DNA from: Thermoleophilia bacterium
Lineage (GTDB): Bacteria > Actinomycetota > Thermoleophilia > Gaiellales > Gaiellaceae
DNA: 34,912 nucleotides
Direction of reading: 5' to 3'
NCBI GenBank assembly: GCA_017882615.1
Contig: JADGPD010000015.1
Coordinates: 1 to 34,912 of the forward strand
The stretch's first letter is position 1, and every line of letters starts with the position of its first letter. Under the pieces are notes generated by a model. It was given only the letters and a program-made list of their open reading frames with translations, did no database searches and had not been told where the DNA came from. Below, in pieces: positions 24,058 through 31,538 of this stretch. The position numbers were made by a program, and so were the translations under genes.

Positions 24058-25080
24058 ATGCACCGCTCGCAGTTAACGATCGATCTCGGCGCCGTTCGTC
24101 GCAACATCAGGCACCTGATCGCCACCCTCGACGGGGCCGACCTCTGGGCGGTCGTCAAGGCGGACGCCTACGGGCACGGAGCGGTGGACGTGGCCGGCGC
24201 GGCGCTGAGCGAGGGCGCGCGAACACTATGCGTGGTCACGCTCGCCGAGGCGCTCGAGCTGCGTGCCGAGTATCCGACGGCGCGAATTCTCGTGATGAGC
24301 CCGCTGCTTCCCACCGAGATCGCGCGGGCTCGCGAGGCTGGACTGGAGATCACCGTCGTCGACGCGGACATCCCCGAAGGCGTGCGCGTCCACCTCAAGC
24401 TCGACACGGGCATGGGGCGCTTCGGCCTCTCGGAGCTCCTCTCCGCACCGGGTCGAAACGTCGTCGGTCTGATGAGTCATCTCGCAACCGCTGATTGCGA
24501 CCTCGAGTTCGCGCGAGCGCAGGTCGAGCGCTTCCGCCAACTCACCGAGCCGTACGCCGGCCTGACGCGCCATATCGCCAACAGCGCGGCCGTCCTGCGC
24601 ATCCCCGAGGCGAGCTTCGACGCCGCTCGCTGTGGAATCGCGCTCTACGGGCTGTCGCCGTTCGGTACCGATCCGGCCGACGACGATCTTGAGCCGGTGC
24701 TGCGCTGGGAGAGTCGCCTGGCTCAGGTCAAGCAACTTCAGCCGGGCGAGAGCACCGGTTACGGACGCCGCTTCGTCGCCACCGAGCCGACCTGGATCGG
24801 GCTTGTGCCGGCTGGCTACGCGGACGGCTTCCGCCGCGACATGACCGGCACCGAGGTGCTGGTAGAGGGTGAGCGCCGGCCGGTGATCGGGACCGTCTCG
24901 ATGGACTCCTTCGCCGTTTCGCTCGGGCGCGAGCTGCTGGTCGACACCCCGGTCGTGATCGTCGGCGACGGTCTGCTCGTCGAGGATCACGCTCGCGTGG
25001 CCGACACGATCAACTACGAGATCACCTGCGGCATCTGCTCCGACCGCCGCCGCGCACGCCGTGTCATCGTCGACGCCTGA
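24058..25080 (+). CDS. alr: Alanine racemase, unusually short
   Basis: This PLP enzyme makes D-alanine for peptidoglycan. It has the PLP lysine K34 in AVVKADAYGHGA, the family segment VHLKLDTGMGRFGL, the catalytic tyrosine Y254 in PAGYADGFRR, the substrate-site GTVSMDSF and the closing NYEITCGICSDRRRARRV. At 340 residues it is 20-40 shorter than most Alr proteins. The gaps fall in the barrel: a segment of about a dozen residues is missing before VHLKLDTGM, and the helix after that motif is reduced to SELLSAPGRN. The frame is intact, so this looks like natural compaction, not a frameshift. It overlaps the next gene by 20 bases. Confidence 0.93.
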   Translation: MHRSQLTIDLGAVRRNIRHLIATLDGADLWAVVKADAYGHGAVDVAGAALSEGARTLCVVTLAEALELRAEYPTARILVMSPLLPTEIARAREAGLEITVVDADIPEGVRVHLKLDTGMGRFGLSELLSAPGRNVVGLMSHLATADCDLEFARAQVERFRQLTEPYAGLTRHIANSAAVLRIPEASFDAARCGIALYGLSPFGTDPADDDLEPVLRWESRLAQVKQLQPGESTGYGRRFVATEPTWIGLVPAGYADGFRRDMTGTEVLVEGERRPVIGTVSMDSFAVSLGRELLVDTPVVIVGDGLLVEDHARVADTINYEITCGICSDRRRARRVIVDA

Positions 25081-26116
25081 TCTACTCGAGCTCGTTCGCG
25101 CGGTCCTGGCCGGCGAGGAGGCATATCTCGTCGGAGGCGCTGTGCGGGACGAGCTGCTCGGTCGCGAGCTCGTCGATCTCGATGTCGTCTGCCTCGACTC
25201 GAGGAAGGCGGCGCGCGCTTTCGCGGAGAAGAGCGGCGGCGCGCCCTTTTCTCTCTCCGAACGTCACGGCGCCTGGCGCGTTACCTTCCCCGGCGGCGAA
25301 TGTGTCGATTTCACGCCGCTGCGCGGGACGCTGGCCGAGGATCTGGCGCTACGCGACTTCACCGTCAATGCGATCGCCGAGCCGCTCGCAGGAGGCGAGG
25401 TCGTCGATCCGTTCGATGGGCGGCGCGATCTCGCCGAACGGCGGCTGAAGGCCGTCTCTGAAAGCATCTTCGACGACGATCCGCTGCGGCTGCTGCGCGC
25501 GGTCAGATTCGAGGAAGAGCTCGGCCTTAGGCTCGAGCAGGATTGCGAAGAGATCCTGCGCTCACGCGCCCATCTGGTGAGTCAGCCCGCCGGAGAGCGC
25601 ATCCTGGCCGAGCTGGAGAAGCTCGGCTGGCCTGGTTACGAGCGCCTCGAGGAGCTGGGCCTGCTCGCTCCGCTCGGCGGCTCGCTTGCGCTGACCGGGC
25701 GCATCGAGCGTTCGCTCGCCGATTCGCCCTGGCTGCGGCTGGTGACCGTTTTCGGCGAGAGCCTGCGCCGCCTCCCGATCTCGGGCGAGCTCCGTCGATA
25801 TCTCTCGAAACTAATCGGCACCGAGATCCCCGCCGACGGCTCGCCGCGTCAGATCCATCGCTTCCGCCGCGCAACCGAGCCCTGGGCGATCGACGCGCTC
25901 GCCTTTCTCGGTGCGAATGAGTACGCCGAAGACGTTCGCATCGCGCGAGAGACGGAGCCCGACGAACCGCTTCTGCGCGGCGACGAGCTCGGCATTGCTC
26001 CCGGCCCACTCGTCGGCGAGCTGCTGGATGTGGTCGCCGAGGAGCGAGCCGCTGGGACGATCGAGACGCGCGAGGACGCGCTCGAGTTGGTGCGGCGCCG
26101 GCTCGAAAGAGGCTGA
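25061..26116 (+). CDS. CCA-tRNA nucleotidyltransferase / poly(A) polymerase head-domain protein
   Basis: A 351-residue class II nucleotidyltransferase. The head domain has YLVGGAVRDELLGRELVDLDVV (GGxVRD and the DxD metal site), TLAEDLALRDFTVNAIA, FDGRRDLAERRLKAV and DDDPLRLLRAVRF, the standard motifs A-D. The following neck (EEILRSRAHLVSQPAGERILAELEKL) is also typical. No HD phosphohydrolase domain is seen in the tail. It could add CCA to tRNA or add A tails; sequence alone does not separate these. It starts at a GTG inside alr, so expression is coupled to alr. It ends 12 bases before the convergent cysteine-rich membrane gene. Confidence 0.88.
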   Translation: MSSSTPDLLELVRAVLAGEEAYLVGGAVRDELLGRELVDLDVVCLDSRKAARAFAEKSGGAPFSLSERHGAWRVTFPGGECVDFTPLRGTLAEDLALRDFTVNAIAEPLAGGEVVDPFDGRRDLAERRLKAVSESIFDDDPLRLLRAVRFEEELGLRLEQDCEEILRSRAHLVSQPAGERILAELEKLGWPGYERLEELGLLAPLGGSLALTGRIERSLADSPWLRLVTVFGESLRRLPISGELRRYLSKLIGTEIPADGSPRQIHRFRRATEPWAIDALAFLGANEYAEDVRIARETEPDEPLLRGDELGIAPGPLVGELLDVVAEERAAGTIETREDALELVRRRLERG

Positions 26117-26128
26117 ATCCGCCGCCGC

Positions 26129-26569
26129 CTAGCTGTTCGCGCGAGATAGCGGGCAGGCGGCGTTCGTGCAGGCTGGGCAGACACGGGCCCCGATGTCGAT
26201 CGCGCCGAGAATGAGGAATAGCGCATAGACGCCGAGCGCGAGCGGAGAGCGCCAGAGCCAGCCCAAAGGGAGCAAGAAGGTCAGACCGAGCAGGATCGAG
26301 GTGAGCGTCAATTCCGGGGTCGTGTACGGGCTAACTTTCAGCTCCTTCCTGATCAGCCGGGCGATCGGGCCGAGAACCACGTGTCCGCAGCGGTCGCGCG
26401 CGGCGCACTTGGCGCAGAAGATCGCGACGACCGCCAGCAGAGAAACGAGGGCGAACGCGGCATAGCCGATTCCGAGCGCCGAAGACTCGCGCCAACCGAC
26501 CCAGACCGCGATGGCGACGGCGCCCGCGAACGCAACCAGACTGAGTACTCCGTGGACCCTGGCCGGCAT
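26129..26569 (-). CDS. Cysteine-rich small membrane protein, unknown function
   Basis: A 146-residue protein with about four hydrophobic helices (about residues 8-26, 33-51, 90-105 and 108-126). Two cysteine clusters flank them: CAKCAARDRCGH (C52, C55, C61, H63) directly after helix 2 and CPACTNAACP (C131, C134, C139) after the last helix. If both are on the same side they could bind a metal or iron-sulfur centre together, or act as thiol redox sites. I do not recognise the family with confidence. GGAGGA before the ATG at 26569 is a good ribosome site. It is divergent from the methyltransferase gene. Confidence 0.75.
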   Translation of the reverse strand: MPARVHGVLSLVAFAGAVAIAVWVGWRESSALGIGYAAFALVSLLAVVAIFCAKCAARDRCGHVVLGPIARLIRKELKVSPYTTPELTLTSILLGLTFLLPLGWLWRSPLALGVYALFLILGAIDIGARVCPACTNAACPLSRANS

Positions 26570-26693
26570 TCGCTCCTCCTGTCTTTATTCTCGGGCGCGC
26601 TGCGAGCGAAGGAAGCCCCAACCTCCTCCCCGAGGCGATCCTATCGAGCAGAATGGCGTACGTGTGTGCCGGATTAGTAACTGAAGGATCGCG

Positions 26694-27452
26694 TTGACCC
26701 CGGGCGTGCCGCCCGACGCGGGCGGAGAGCACGAGGAGGAGTGGAACGAGGTCGTTCGCGCTCGATTCGCGCCGGCCGCGGAGCACTTCGCCGAGCGGGC
26801 GCGCGAGCTGGCGCCGCAGATCAGCGAGCGCGCAGCGAGGCTTCTGGCGCCGCTCCGCGGCGATGAGCGCGCTCTCGATGCCGGTACCGGAGCGGGCGCT
26901 CTGGCGCTTGGATTGGCGCCCCTGGTCGGCGAGGTAGTCGGTTGCGACATCGTGCCCGAGCTCCTGGCCGAGGCCAGGACGCTGGCCGCCGGCCTGGCGA
27001 ATGTGAGCTTCAGCGAGGGCGACATCTTCGCCTTGCCGTTCGAGGATGCGAGCTTCGACATCGTCGGCACGATTCGCACGCTCCACCACCTCGATCGGCC
27101 CGAGCAAGCGCTCGCGGAGCTGATTCGCGTCGCGAAGCCAAACGGGCGTCTGTTCATCATCGACCAGCTGGCTCCGCTCGATCAGCAACGAGCGCGCGAC
27201 ATGGATCGCTTCGAGCGCGTGCGCGACCCCTCGCACGCGCGCACCCTCTCCGATCCGGAGATGCGCGAGCTCTTCACCGCGAACGGGCTCGTCCTGCTGC
27301 GCCAGGAGCTCGAGACGACCGAGCGAGGGTTGGAAGCTTTTCTCGACAGCGCCGGCTGCGAAGGTGAGCAGCGCGAGCGAGCTCACCGGCTCGCGCCCGG
27401 TCATACCTTCACGGTCGAGCTGGGCTGGTACGCGCTGGAGCGCCGCGCCTAG
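26694..27452 (+). CDS. Class I SAM-dependent methyltransferase
   Basis: The 252-residue product has the SAM-binding motif I ALDAGTGAGALALGLAP (about 61-77), an acidic strand end VVGCDIVPELL, SFSEGDIFALPFEDASFDIV (motif II/III) and LHHLDRPEQALAELIRVAKPNG (post-motif segment). This is the UbiE/Methyltransf_11 type; the methyl acceptor is unknown. The TTG at 26694 is taken as start because AAGGA lies five bases before it and residues follow without a better codon; GTG 26706 is a possible alternative. The stop lies 4 bases before the convergent GNAT gene's stop. Confidence 0.86.
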   Translation: MTPGVPPDAGGEHEEEWNEVVRARFAPAAEHFAERARELAPQISERAARLLAPLRGDERALDAGTGAGALALGLAPLVGEVVGCDIVPELLAEARTLAAGLANVSFSEGDIFALPFEDASFDIVGTIRTLHHLDRPEQALAELIRVAKPNGRLFIIDQLAPLDQQRARDMDRFERVRDPSHARTLSDPEMRELFTANGLVLLRQELETTERGLEAFLDSAGCEGEQRERAHRLAPGHTFTVELGWYALERRA

Positions 27453-27456
27453 CGAG

Positions 27457-28005
27457 TTACGACGCTTGTTCGGACACGAGCTTCTCGAAGCCCACCATCC
27501 GGGTGCCGAAAGCCTCGTAGCGGCAAGCCTCTCGGTAGCCGAGCTTCAGGTACCAGTCGAGCAGCTCAGCGTGTTGCTCTGCTGCATCTAGGCGAATCGA
27601 GCGGCAATCGTGCTCGAGTGCAAACCGCTCGGCTGTCGCGACGCATACCCGTCCGATGCCGCGATGTTGCAAGCGCGGAAGGACAGCTAGCCGGGTGAGA
27701 TAGAAGCAGGGCTCTTCGCCGCTGTCCCAAAGCGAGAGGTCGAGATATCCCGGCGCTTCTGAACTTGCAGAAAACGTCGCCACTGTATCGCCGCCCCTGC
27801 GTTCCTCGACCGCGTATACGACGCCCTTTGCGACCTGTTCCTCGAAGAGGTGACGAGGATATGCGGGAACCCAATGGGCCAGTCCGAATCGGTCGCGCAA
27901 ATCGAGACCGCACCCCACGAGGATCGCGTACAGCAGGTCGACGCAGGCAATCGATGCCGGGCGAATCCGGAGCTCGTTCGCTAGTTCTTCCACTTGACGG
28001 TGCAA
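27457..28005 (-). CDS. GNAT-family N-acetyltransferase
   Basis: A 182-residue acetyltransferase. The CoA-binding motif A is visible as FYLTRLAVLPRLQHRGIGRVCVATAERFA (Q/RxxGxG at QHRGIG), followed by IRLDAAEQHAELLDWYLKLGYRE, the typical motif B with a conserved Tyr. Substrate is unknown. It is the last gene of a minus-strand operon. The start is TTG 28005 or GTG 27993; both overlap the thioredoxin-family gene's 3' end (stop at 27981), so the genes are coupled. Base composition is slightly lower in GC than the rest of the operon. Confidence 0.85.
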   Translation of the reverse strand: MHRQVEELANELRIRPASIACVDLLYAILVGCGLDLRDRFGLAHWVPAYPRHLFEEQVAKGVVYAVEERRGGDTVATFSASSEAPGYLDLSLWDSGEEPCFYLTRLAVLPRLQHRGIGRVCVATAERFALEHDCRSIRLDAAEQHAELLDWYLKLGYREACRYEAFGTRMVGFEKLVSEQAS

Positions 28006-28511
28006 CCGACCGACTCGGTTTCTGCGACCGGCGGTTCCTCCCCGGCCAGCAGCGCATCGATCGCCTCGCGCAGGTAGCTCCTGCCGACGGCGTCCTCGTC
28101 ACGGGAGTCGTCGATCGCGCCGTGGTAGCGCAGCCGGCGCTCCTCGTCGAAGAGGAAGACCTCGGGCGTACGCTCCGCGCCGAGCGCCCGCGCCAGCGAC
28201 TGGCTTGCGTCGAAGAGGTAGTCGAAGGGGAAATCGAGCTCTTCGGCTCTTTCCTTCATTCGCTCGAAAGAGTCCTCGAGGTAGCGGGCGGAGTCGTTAG
28301 AGTTGACGGCGACCACTCGTATGCTGCGCTCGGCGTAGTCGCGCGCCAGCTTGATCAACCTGTCCTCCCAGGCCAGGACGTAGGGGCAGTGGTTGCAGTA
28401 CTGGACGAGCGCGAGCAGCTTCGCGTCGCTGAAGTCGCCCAGGGCGTGATCGTTGCCGTCAACGCCGGGAAGCTTGAAGGACGGGGTTACAGTGCCGAGC
28501 GCGATACTCAT
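27981..28511 (-). CDS. Thioredoxin-family protein (AhpC/TSA-like)
   Basis: The 176-residue protein begins MSIALGTVTPSFKLPGVDG and has a CxxC active site in YCNHCPYV (C39, C42), followed by ERSIRVVAVNSND and the cis-Pro loop ERTPEVFLFD. The C-terminus TESVGCTVKWK with C170 is characteristic of a thioredoxin-fold family of bacterial redoxins. It is cytoplasmic (no signal peptide). It probably works as a thiol oxidoreductase or peroxidase; the partner is unknown. The ATG at 28511 overlaps the stop of the preceding small thioredoxin-like gene (ATGA), and its 3' end overlaps the GNAT gene. Confidence 0.9.
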   Translation of the reverse strand: MSIALGTVTPSFKLPGVDGNDHALGDFSDAKLLALVQYCNHCPYVLAWEDRLIKLARDYAERSIRVVAVNSNDSARYLEDSFERMKERAEELDFPFDYLFDASQSLARALGAERTPEVFLFDEERRLRYHGAIDDSRDEDAVGRSYLREAIDALLAGEEPPVAETESVGCTVKWKN

Positions 28512-28807
28512 CTGAGTGCTGCCTCCATTTGCTCTCGAGAGGGAACGGGCGAGACCCGCCCGTTGGGAAGGTGGTAGATGCGACAGGTGAGCGAAGGGCG
28601 CCCGCTCGCGCCCATGGCGTCGATATCGCGGCCGTCGACGCGAATGGTCGGCGAGCCGGGAAAGCGCAGGCGCTCGGCCTCCTCGTCGCTTCTCACCTCG
28701 GTCATGACGATCTGATCGTCGCGACCGAGCTCGGCGAGCACCTGCTCGAGTAGCGCCTTTGCCTCCGGATGGGAAGGGCATCCTTCCCAGTAGAGGAGCT
28801 CGATCAC
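28508..28807 (-). CDS. Small thioredoxin-like protein with CxxH site
   Basis: A 99-residue thioredoxin-fold protein: MIELLYWEGCPSHPEAKALL with the active site CPSH (C10, H13) instead of CxxC, then VRSDEEAERLRFPGSPTIRVDGRDI, whose GSPTI is the cis-Pro loop, and a second cysteine in LTCRIY. Proteins of this type are seen near mercury-resistance and thiol genes, but a specific role is not known. It starts at ATG 28807, overlapping the SDR stop, and its TGA overlaps the ATG of the thioredoxin-family gene. The two redoxins may exchange electrons; that is inference. Confidence 0.8.
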   Translation of the reverse strand: MIELLYWEGCPSHPEAKALLEQVLAELGRDDQIVMTEVRSDEEAERLRFPGSPTIRVDGRDIDAMGASGRPSLTCRIYHLPNGRVSPVPSREQMEAALR

Positions 28808-29601
28808 TCGCCCTCGCCGTCTTTCGGCAGCTCGATGTCACGACCCGGGTCGCCCCTGGCCACCACTCGGGTGACGGTCGAGGGGAAGAGCGCGGTCGCT
28901 ATCCCGGCGATCCGCATCCAGCGAGGGAACACGACCTCGCTCTTGCCGCGCGCGATCGCCCTGGCGATCTTCTCTGCGATCCGCTCCGGAGTGAGCACTG
29001 TCCAGCGCATCGAGCGCTTGTTGATCAGCCGCGTCTGAGGAAAGCCCTCGGTCGTCACCGGACCGGGATTGACCGTGAGAACCGAGATGCCAAGGGGCTT
29101 GAGCTCGGCGCGAAGCGCGCGCGAAAAGGCGAGCTGGGCGTGCTTGGAGGCCGAGTAGGGGCCGGCGTCGGGGACGACGGTCGTCCCGGCGACGGAGACG
29201 ATGTTGACGACGCCGGAAGGGCGCCCTCGCTCCAATCCGGGCAGAAACGCCCGCAGGCTCCAGACCGAGCCGAGGTAGTTGGTGCGGATCACCTGCTCGA
29301 TTCGCTCCGGACTGGCGCTCAGGAAGGATCCGTGCGACGGGATACCGGCGTTGTTGACGAGTAGGCCGATGGCCGGATGGCGCTCGAGCACTCGCGCTGC
29401 CGTCTCGCTGACCGCCGCCGCGCTCGAGACGTCGCAGATCTCGATCTCGGCGCCGGTCTCGGCGGCGATCTGCTTCAGCCGATCGGCTCGCCGCGCCAGT
29501 AGTACGCAGTGCCAACCGCGCCGAGAGAGCGAGCCTGCGAGCGCGGCCCCGATGCCGCTCGAGGCGCCGGTGATCACGGCCACACGCTGCTCGCTGCTCA
29601 T
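28804..29601 (-). CDS. Short-chain dehydrogenase/reductase
   Basis: The product (265 residues from ATG 29601) is a classical SDR. The Rossmann motif VAVITGASSGIGAALAG (TGxxxGIG), the structural LLVNNAGI (NNAG), the catalytic Ser in NIVSVAG and the catalytic YSASK (Tyr, Lys) are all present, followed by NPGPV. An Arg in LLARRAD after strand 2 suggests NADP(H). Substrate is unknown. GTG 29613 is an alternative start. It is the first gene of a minus-strand operon with two redoxins and a GNAT protein, all overlapping by a few bases. A perfect 7-bp inverted repeat spans the region just upstream. Confidence 0.9.
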   Translation of the reverse strand: MSSEQRVAVITGASSGIGAALAGSLSRRGWHCVLLARRADRLKQIAAETGAEIEICDVSSAAAVSETAARVLERHPAIGLLVNNAGIPSHGSFLSASPERIEQVIRTNYLGSVWSLRAFLPGLERGRPSGVVNIVSVAGTTVVPDAGPYSASKHAQLAFSRALRAELKPLGISVLTVNPGPVTTEGFPQTRLINKRSMRWTVLTPERIAEKIARAIARGKSEVVFPRWMRIAGIATALFPSTVTRVVARGDPGRDIELPKDGEGE

Positions 29602-29611
29602 CGCCTGTTTC

Positions 29612-29631
29612 ACGCTCCCTGCTTGGAGCGT
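29612..29631. promoter_or_regulatory. Inverted repeat before the SDR operon
   Basis: A perfect 7-bp inverted repeat (acgctcc / ggagcgt) with a 6-base spacer lies just upstream of the preferred ATG at 29601. On the minus strand TACGCT (29633-29628) resembles a -10 and overlaps it. It may be an operator or a hairpin in the leader. The remaining divergent gap to fabI (to 29889) is GC-rich with no other feature than the fabI -10. Confidence 0.3.
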
Positions 29632-29876
29632 AGCGAAACGCCTCCGGAGCGCCGCCGGCGGAAGTTCCGATTCGCCAGACGCTCATCCAAACCCGCTCGC
29701 GCCGGGGCACCACCTTTGTCGCCCTCCCCCGAGCCACCCGCCCGGGGGGTCGATGCAAGCTACCGCCCCGAAGCGACGAAAAGCGCACCGTGATGTGACG
29801 ATTTCGCTCCTGATCTGAGTCGCGCGCCCGATCTCGCCTCGCTTCACATCGCTACGCGCTCCCAGAATCATCCCGC

Positions 29877-29882
29877 TAGACT
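29877..29882 (+). promoter_or_regulatory. Putative -10 element for fabI (leaderless)
   Basis: TAGACT ends 7 bases before the ATG at 29890, with no ribosome site. It is the same hexamer and spacing as before the HAD gene at 20846. Confidence 0.4.
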
Positions 29883-29889
29883 CGGGCCG

Positions 29890-30663
29890 ATGGCTGGGAG
29901 ATTCGAAGGCAAGCGCGGGCTCGTCCTGGGCGTGGCCAACAAGCGCTCGATCGCCTGGGCGATCGCCAAGCGGCTCGCTGACGAAGGCGCCGCGATGGCC
30001 TTCACCTTCCAGGGCGAGCGCATCGAGGCGAACGTGCGCGAGCTGGCCGACTCGGTCTCGAGCCCGCTCATCACGTCCTGCGACGTGCGCGAGGAGGCGG
30101 ACTGCACACGCGCGGTTGCCGAGGCCGCTGCGGCACTCGGCGGGCTCGATTTCGTCGTGCACTCGGTCGCCTTTGCCGCGGCCGAGGATCTGGAGGGGCG
30201 CTTCATCGACACTCCGAGCGACCGGTTTTGGCTGGCGCTCGATGTGAGCGCTTACTCGCTGGTGGCGATAGCCCGCGCCGCCGAGCCTCACCTGGCCGAG
30301 ACGAACGGCTCGATCGTGACGATGACCTATCTCGGCGGCGAGCGCACCGTTCCGCACTACAACGTCATGGGCGTCGCCAAGGCGACTCTCGAGGCGTCGA
30401 TGCGCTACCTCGCCTGGGATCTCGGCTCGGGCGGAATCCGCGTCAACGCGGTCTCGGCCGGCCCCGTGAGAACTCTCGCCGCGCGCTCGATTGCCGGTTT
30501 TCCGACGATGGAGGCGATCGTCAACGAGCGAGCGCCGCTGCGTCGCCCGATCGACGCCGGCGATGTCGCGGCCGCCAGCGCGTTCCTGCTTTCCGACGAC
30601 GCGCGCAACATCACGGGCACGATCCTCTACGTCGATTCGGGCTACCACACCGTCGGCATGTAG
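29890..30663 (+). CDS. fabI: Enoyl-[acyl-carrier-protein] reductase (NADH)
   Basis: A 257-residue FabI, which reduces the double bond of enoyl-ACP at the end of each fatty-acid elongation cycle. FabI differs from classical SDRs by the cofactor motif GVANKRSIAWAIA (positions 14-26) and by the Y-x6-K catalytic pair, here Y in HYNVMGVAKA; both are present, as is TYLGGERTVPHYN. The C-terminal GTILYVDSGYHTVGM is typical. The first tyrosine and the Lys position match triclosan-sensitive FabI, though sensitivity cannot be judged. Its start follows a leaderless-type -10. Confidence 0.94.
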   Translation: MAGRFEGKRGLVLGVANKRSIAWAIAKRLADEGAAMAFTFQGERIEANVRELADSVSSPLITSCDVREEADCTRAVAEAAAALGGLDFVVHSVAFAAAEDLEGRFIDTPSDRFWLALDVSAYSLVAIARAAEPHLAETNGSIVTMTYLGGERTVPHYNVMGVAKATLEASMRYLAWDLGSGGIRVNAVSAGPVRTLAARSIAGFPTMEAIVNERAPLRRPIDAGDVAAASAFLLSDDARNITGTILYVDSGYHTVGM

Positions 30664-30825
30664 CCGCGAGGCGAGTCGTAGCGCCAACCGCCCAAACAGT
30701 CGCCAACCTTCGCGCGGCGGCTGCGTCATAAGGGTGATTGGCAAGATCGGATGCCTGACCTCGAGGGGAGGAAGGGCGAGCGTCTATCGCGCGCCTAGAG
30801 GTCGGGATGTCTCCTTGTCTATGTA

Positions 30826-30860
30826 GCGCGCGAGCGAGATGCGGCGTCTCGCTCGTGCGC
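30826..30860 (+). other. Long hairpin upstream of the VUT-family gene
   Basis: A 14-bp stem (30826-30839 with 30847-30860) containing one G-U pair encloses a 7-base loop (tgcggcg). It is the most stable-looking structure in the 268-bp gap between fabI and the transporter gene. A second stem, ctgacctc near 30749-30756 with gaggtcgg at 30798-30805, lies upstream. No T-run follows. It could be a fabI 3' end or a structured leader; I did not recognise a preQ1 riboswitch. Confidence 0.5.
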
Positions 30861-30901
30861 CAGTATCTGCGCTGGCAGAGCAGCAATGCGATTCTCTTCG
30901 C

Positions 30902-30907
30902 TAGGCT
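30902..30907 (+). promoter_or_regulatory. Putative -10 element for the VUT-family gene
   Basis: TAGGCT lies 24 bases before the ATG at 30932, giving a short leader of about 18 nt. If used, this promoter would place the long hairpin at 30826-30860 outside the transcript. Confidence 0.3.
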
Positions 30908-30931
30908 GACCGGCCGAATGGACGTCAGCCG

Positions 30932-31456
30932 ATGAAGCTCTTTTTCCCCCTTGCGGCCTGCTACCTCGGGCTCGTCATCCTCGCCAACTGGCTGGCGAGC
31001 GCCTACGTCGTAGACGTGCCGCTGACGCGGTATCAGGCCCCGGCGGGAGTCTTCTGCATCGGCGGCGTGCTCGTGCTGCGCGACTGGATTCAGCAGCTGC
31101 GCGGACTCACCTGGACGATGCCGCTCGTTTATGCGGCCGGCCTGATCTCCTGGGCCGCCGGTGATCTGGCAGGCTGGACCTCGCTCGAGAAGATCGCGAT
31201 CGCCAGCGTCGTCGCCTTCACCGTCTCAGAGACGATCGAGGCCGCGATCTTCACGCCGATCCGCAAGCGGAACCTGAGCCTCGGTGTGGCCGCCTCGGCA
31301 ACTATCGGTAACGCCGTCGACTCCTACCTCTTCCTGCTGATCGCATTCGGCGGGATGGGCTTTTTCTGGGGCCAGTTCTGGGGGAAGAGCGAGATGATCG
31401 CGATCGGCACGCTGTTCACGATGATGCGTCGCCGTACCGTGCCGGTGGCCGTCTAG
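30932..31456 (+). CDS. VUT (YhhQ/DUF165)-family membrane protein, putative queuosine precursor transporter
   Basis: The 174-residue protein has five or six membrane helices. It begins with ACYLGLVILANWLASAYVV, includes APAGVFCIGGVLVLRDWIQQ and IAIASVVAFTVSETIEAAIF, and the closing NAVDSYLFLLIAFGGMGF. These patterns (LANWL, GVxxFxxRD-like, SETxEA, GNxVDSxxF) match the YhhQ/VUT family, members of which import queuosine precursors (preQ0, preQ1 or queuine). No queuosine genes are nearby to confirm the substrate. Short for the family, but complete. Confidence 0.8.
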   Translation: MKLFFPLAACYLGLVILANWLASAYVVDVPLTRYQAPAGVFCIGGVLVLRDWIQQLRGLTWTMPLVYAAGLISWAAGDLAGWTSLEKIAIASVVAFTVSETIEAAIFTPIRKRNLSLGVAASATIGNAVDSYLFLLIAFGGMGFFWGQFWGKSEMIAIGTLFTMMRRRTVPVAV

Positions 31457-31525
31457 AGAGCCAAAGGCCACAGTCGAGCAGCGGACCGCGCCGAGCGCGC
31501 CGATACGGCTTGACGCGATCCGGCC

Positions 31526-31531
31526 TATTCT
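31526..31531 (+). promoter_or_regulatory. Putative -10 element for the NUDIX gene (leaderless)
   Basis: TATTCT ends 7 bases before the GTG at 31539. A TTGACG at 31510-31515 is only 10 bases away, too close for a normal -35. Confidence 0.4.
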
Positions 31532-31538
31532 TTTTCCC

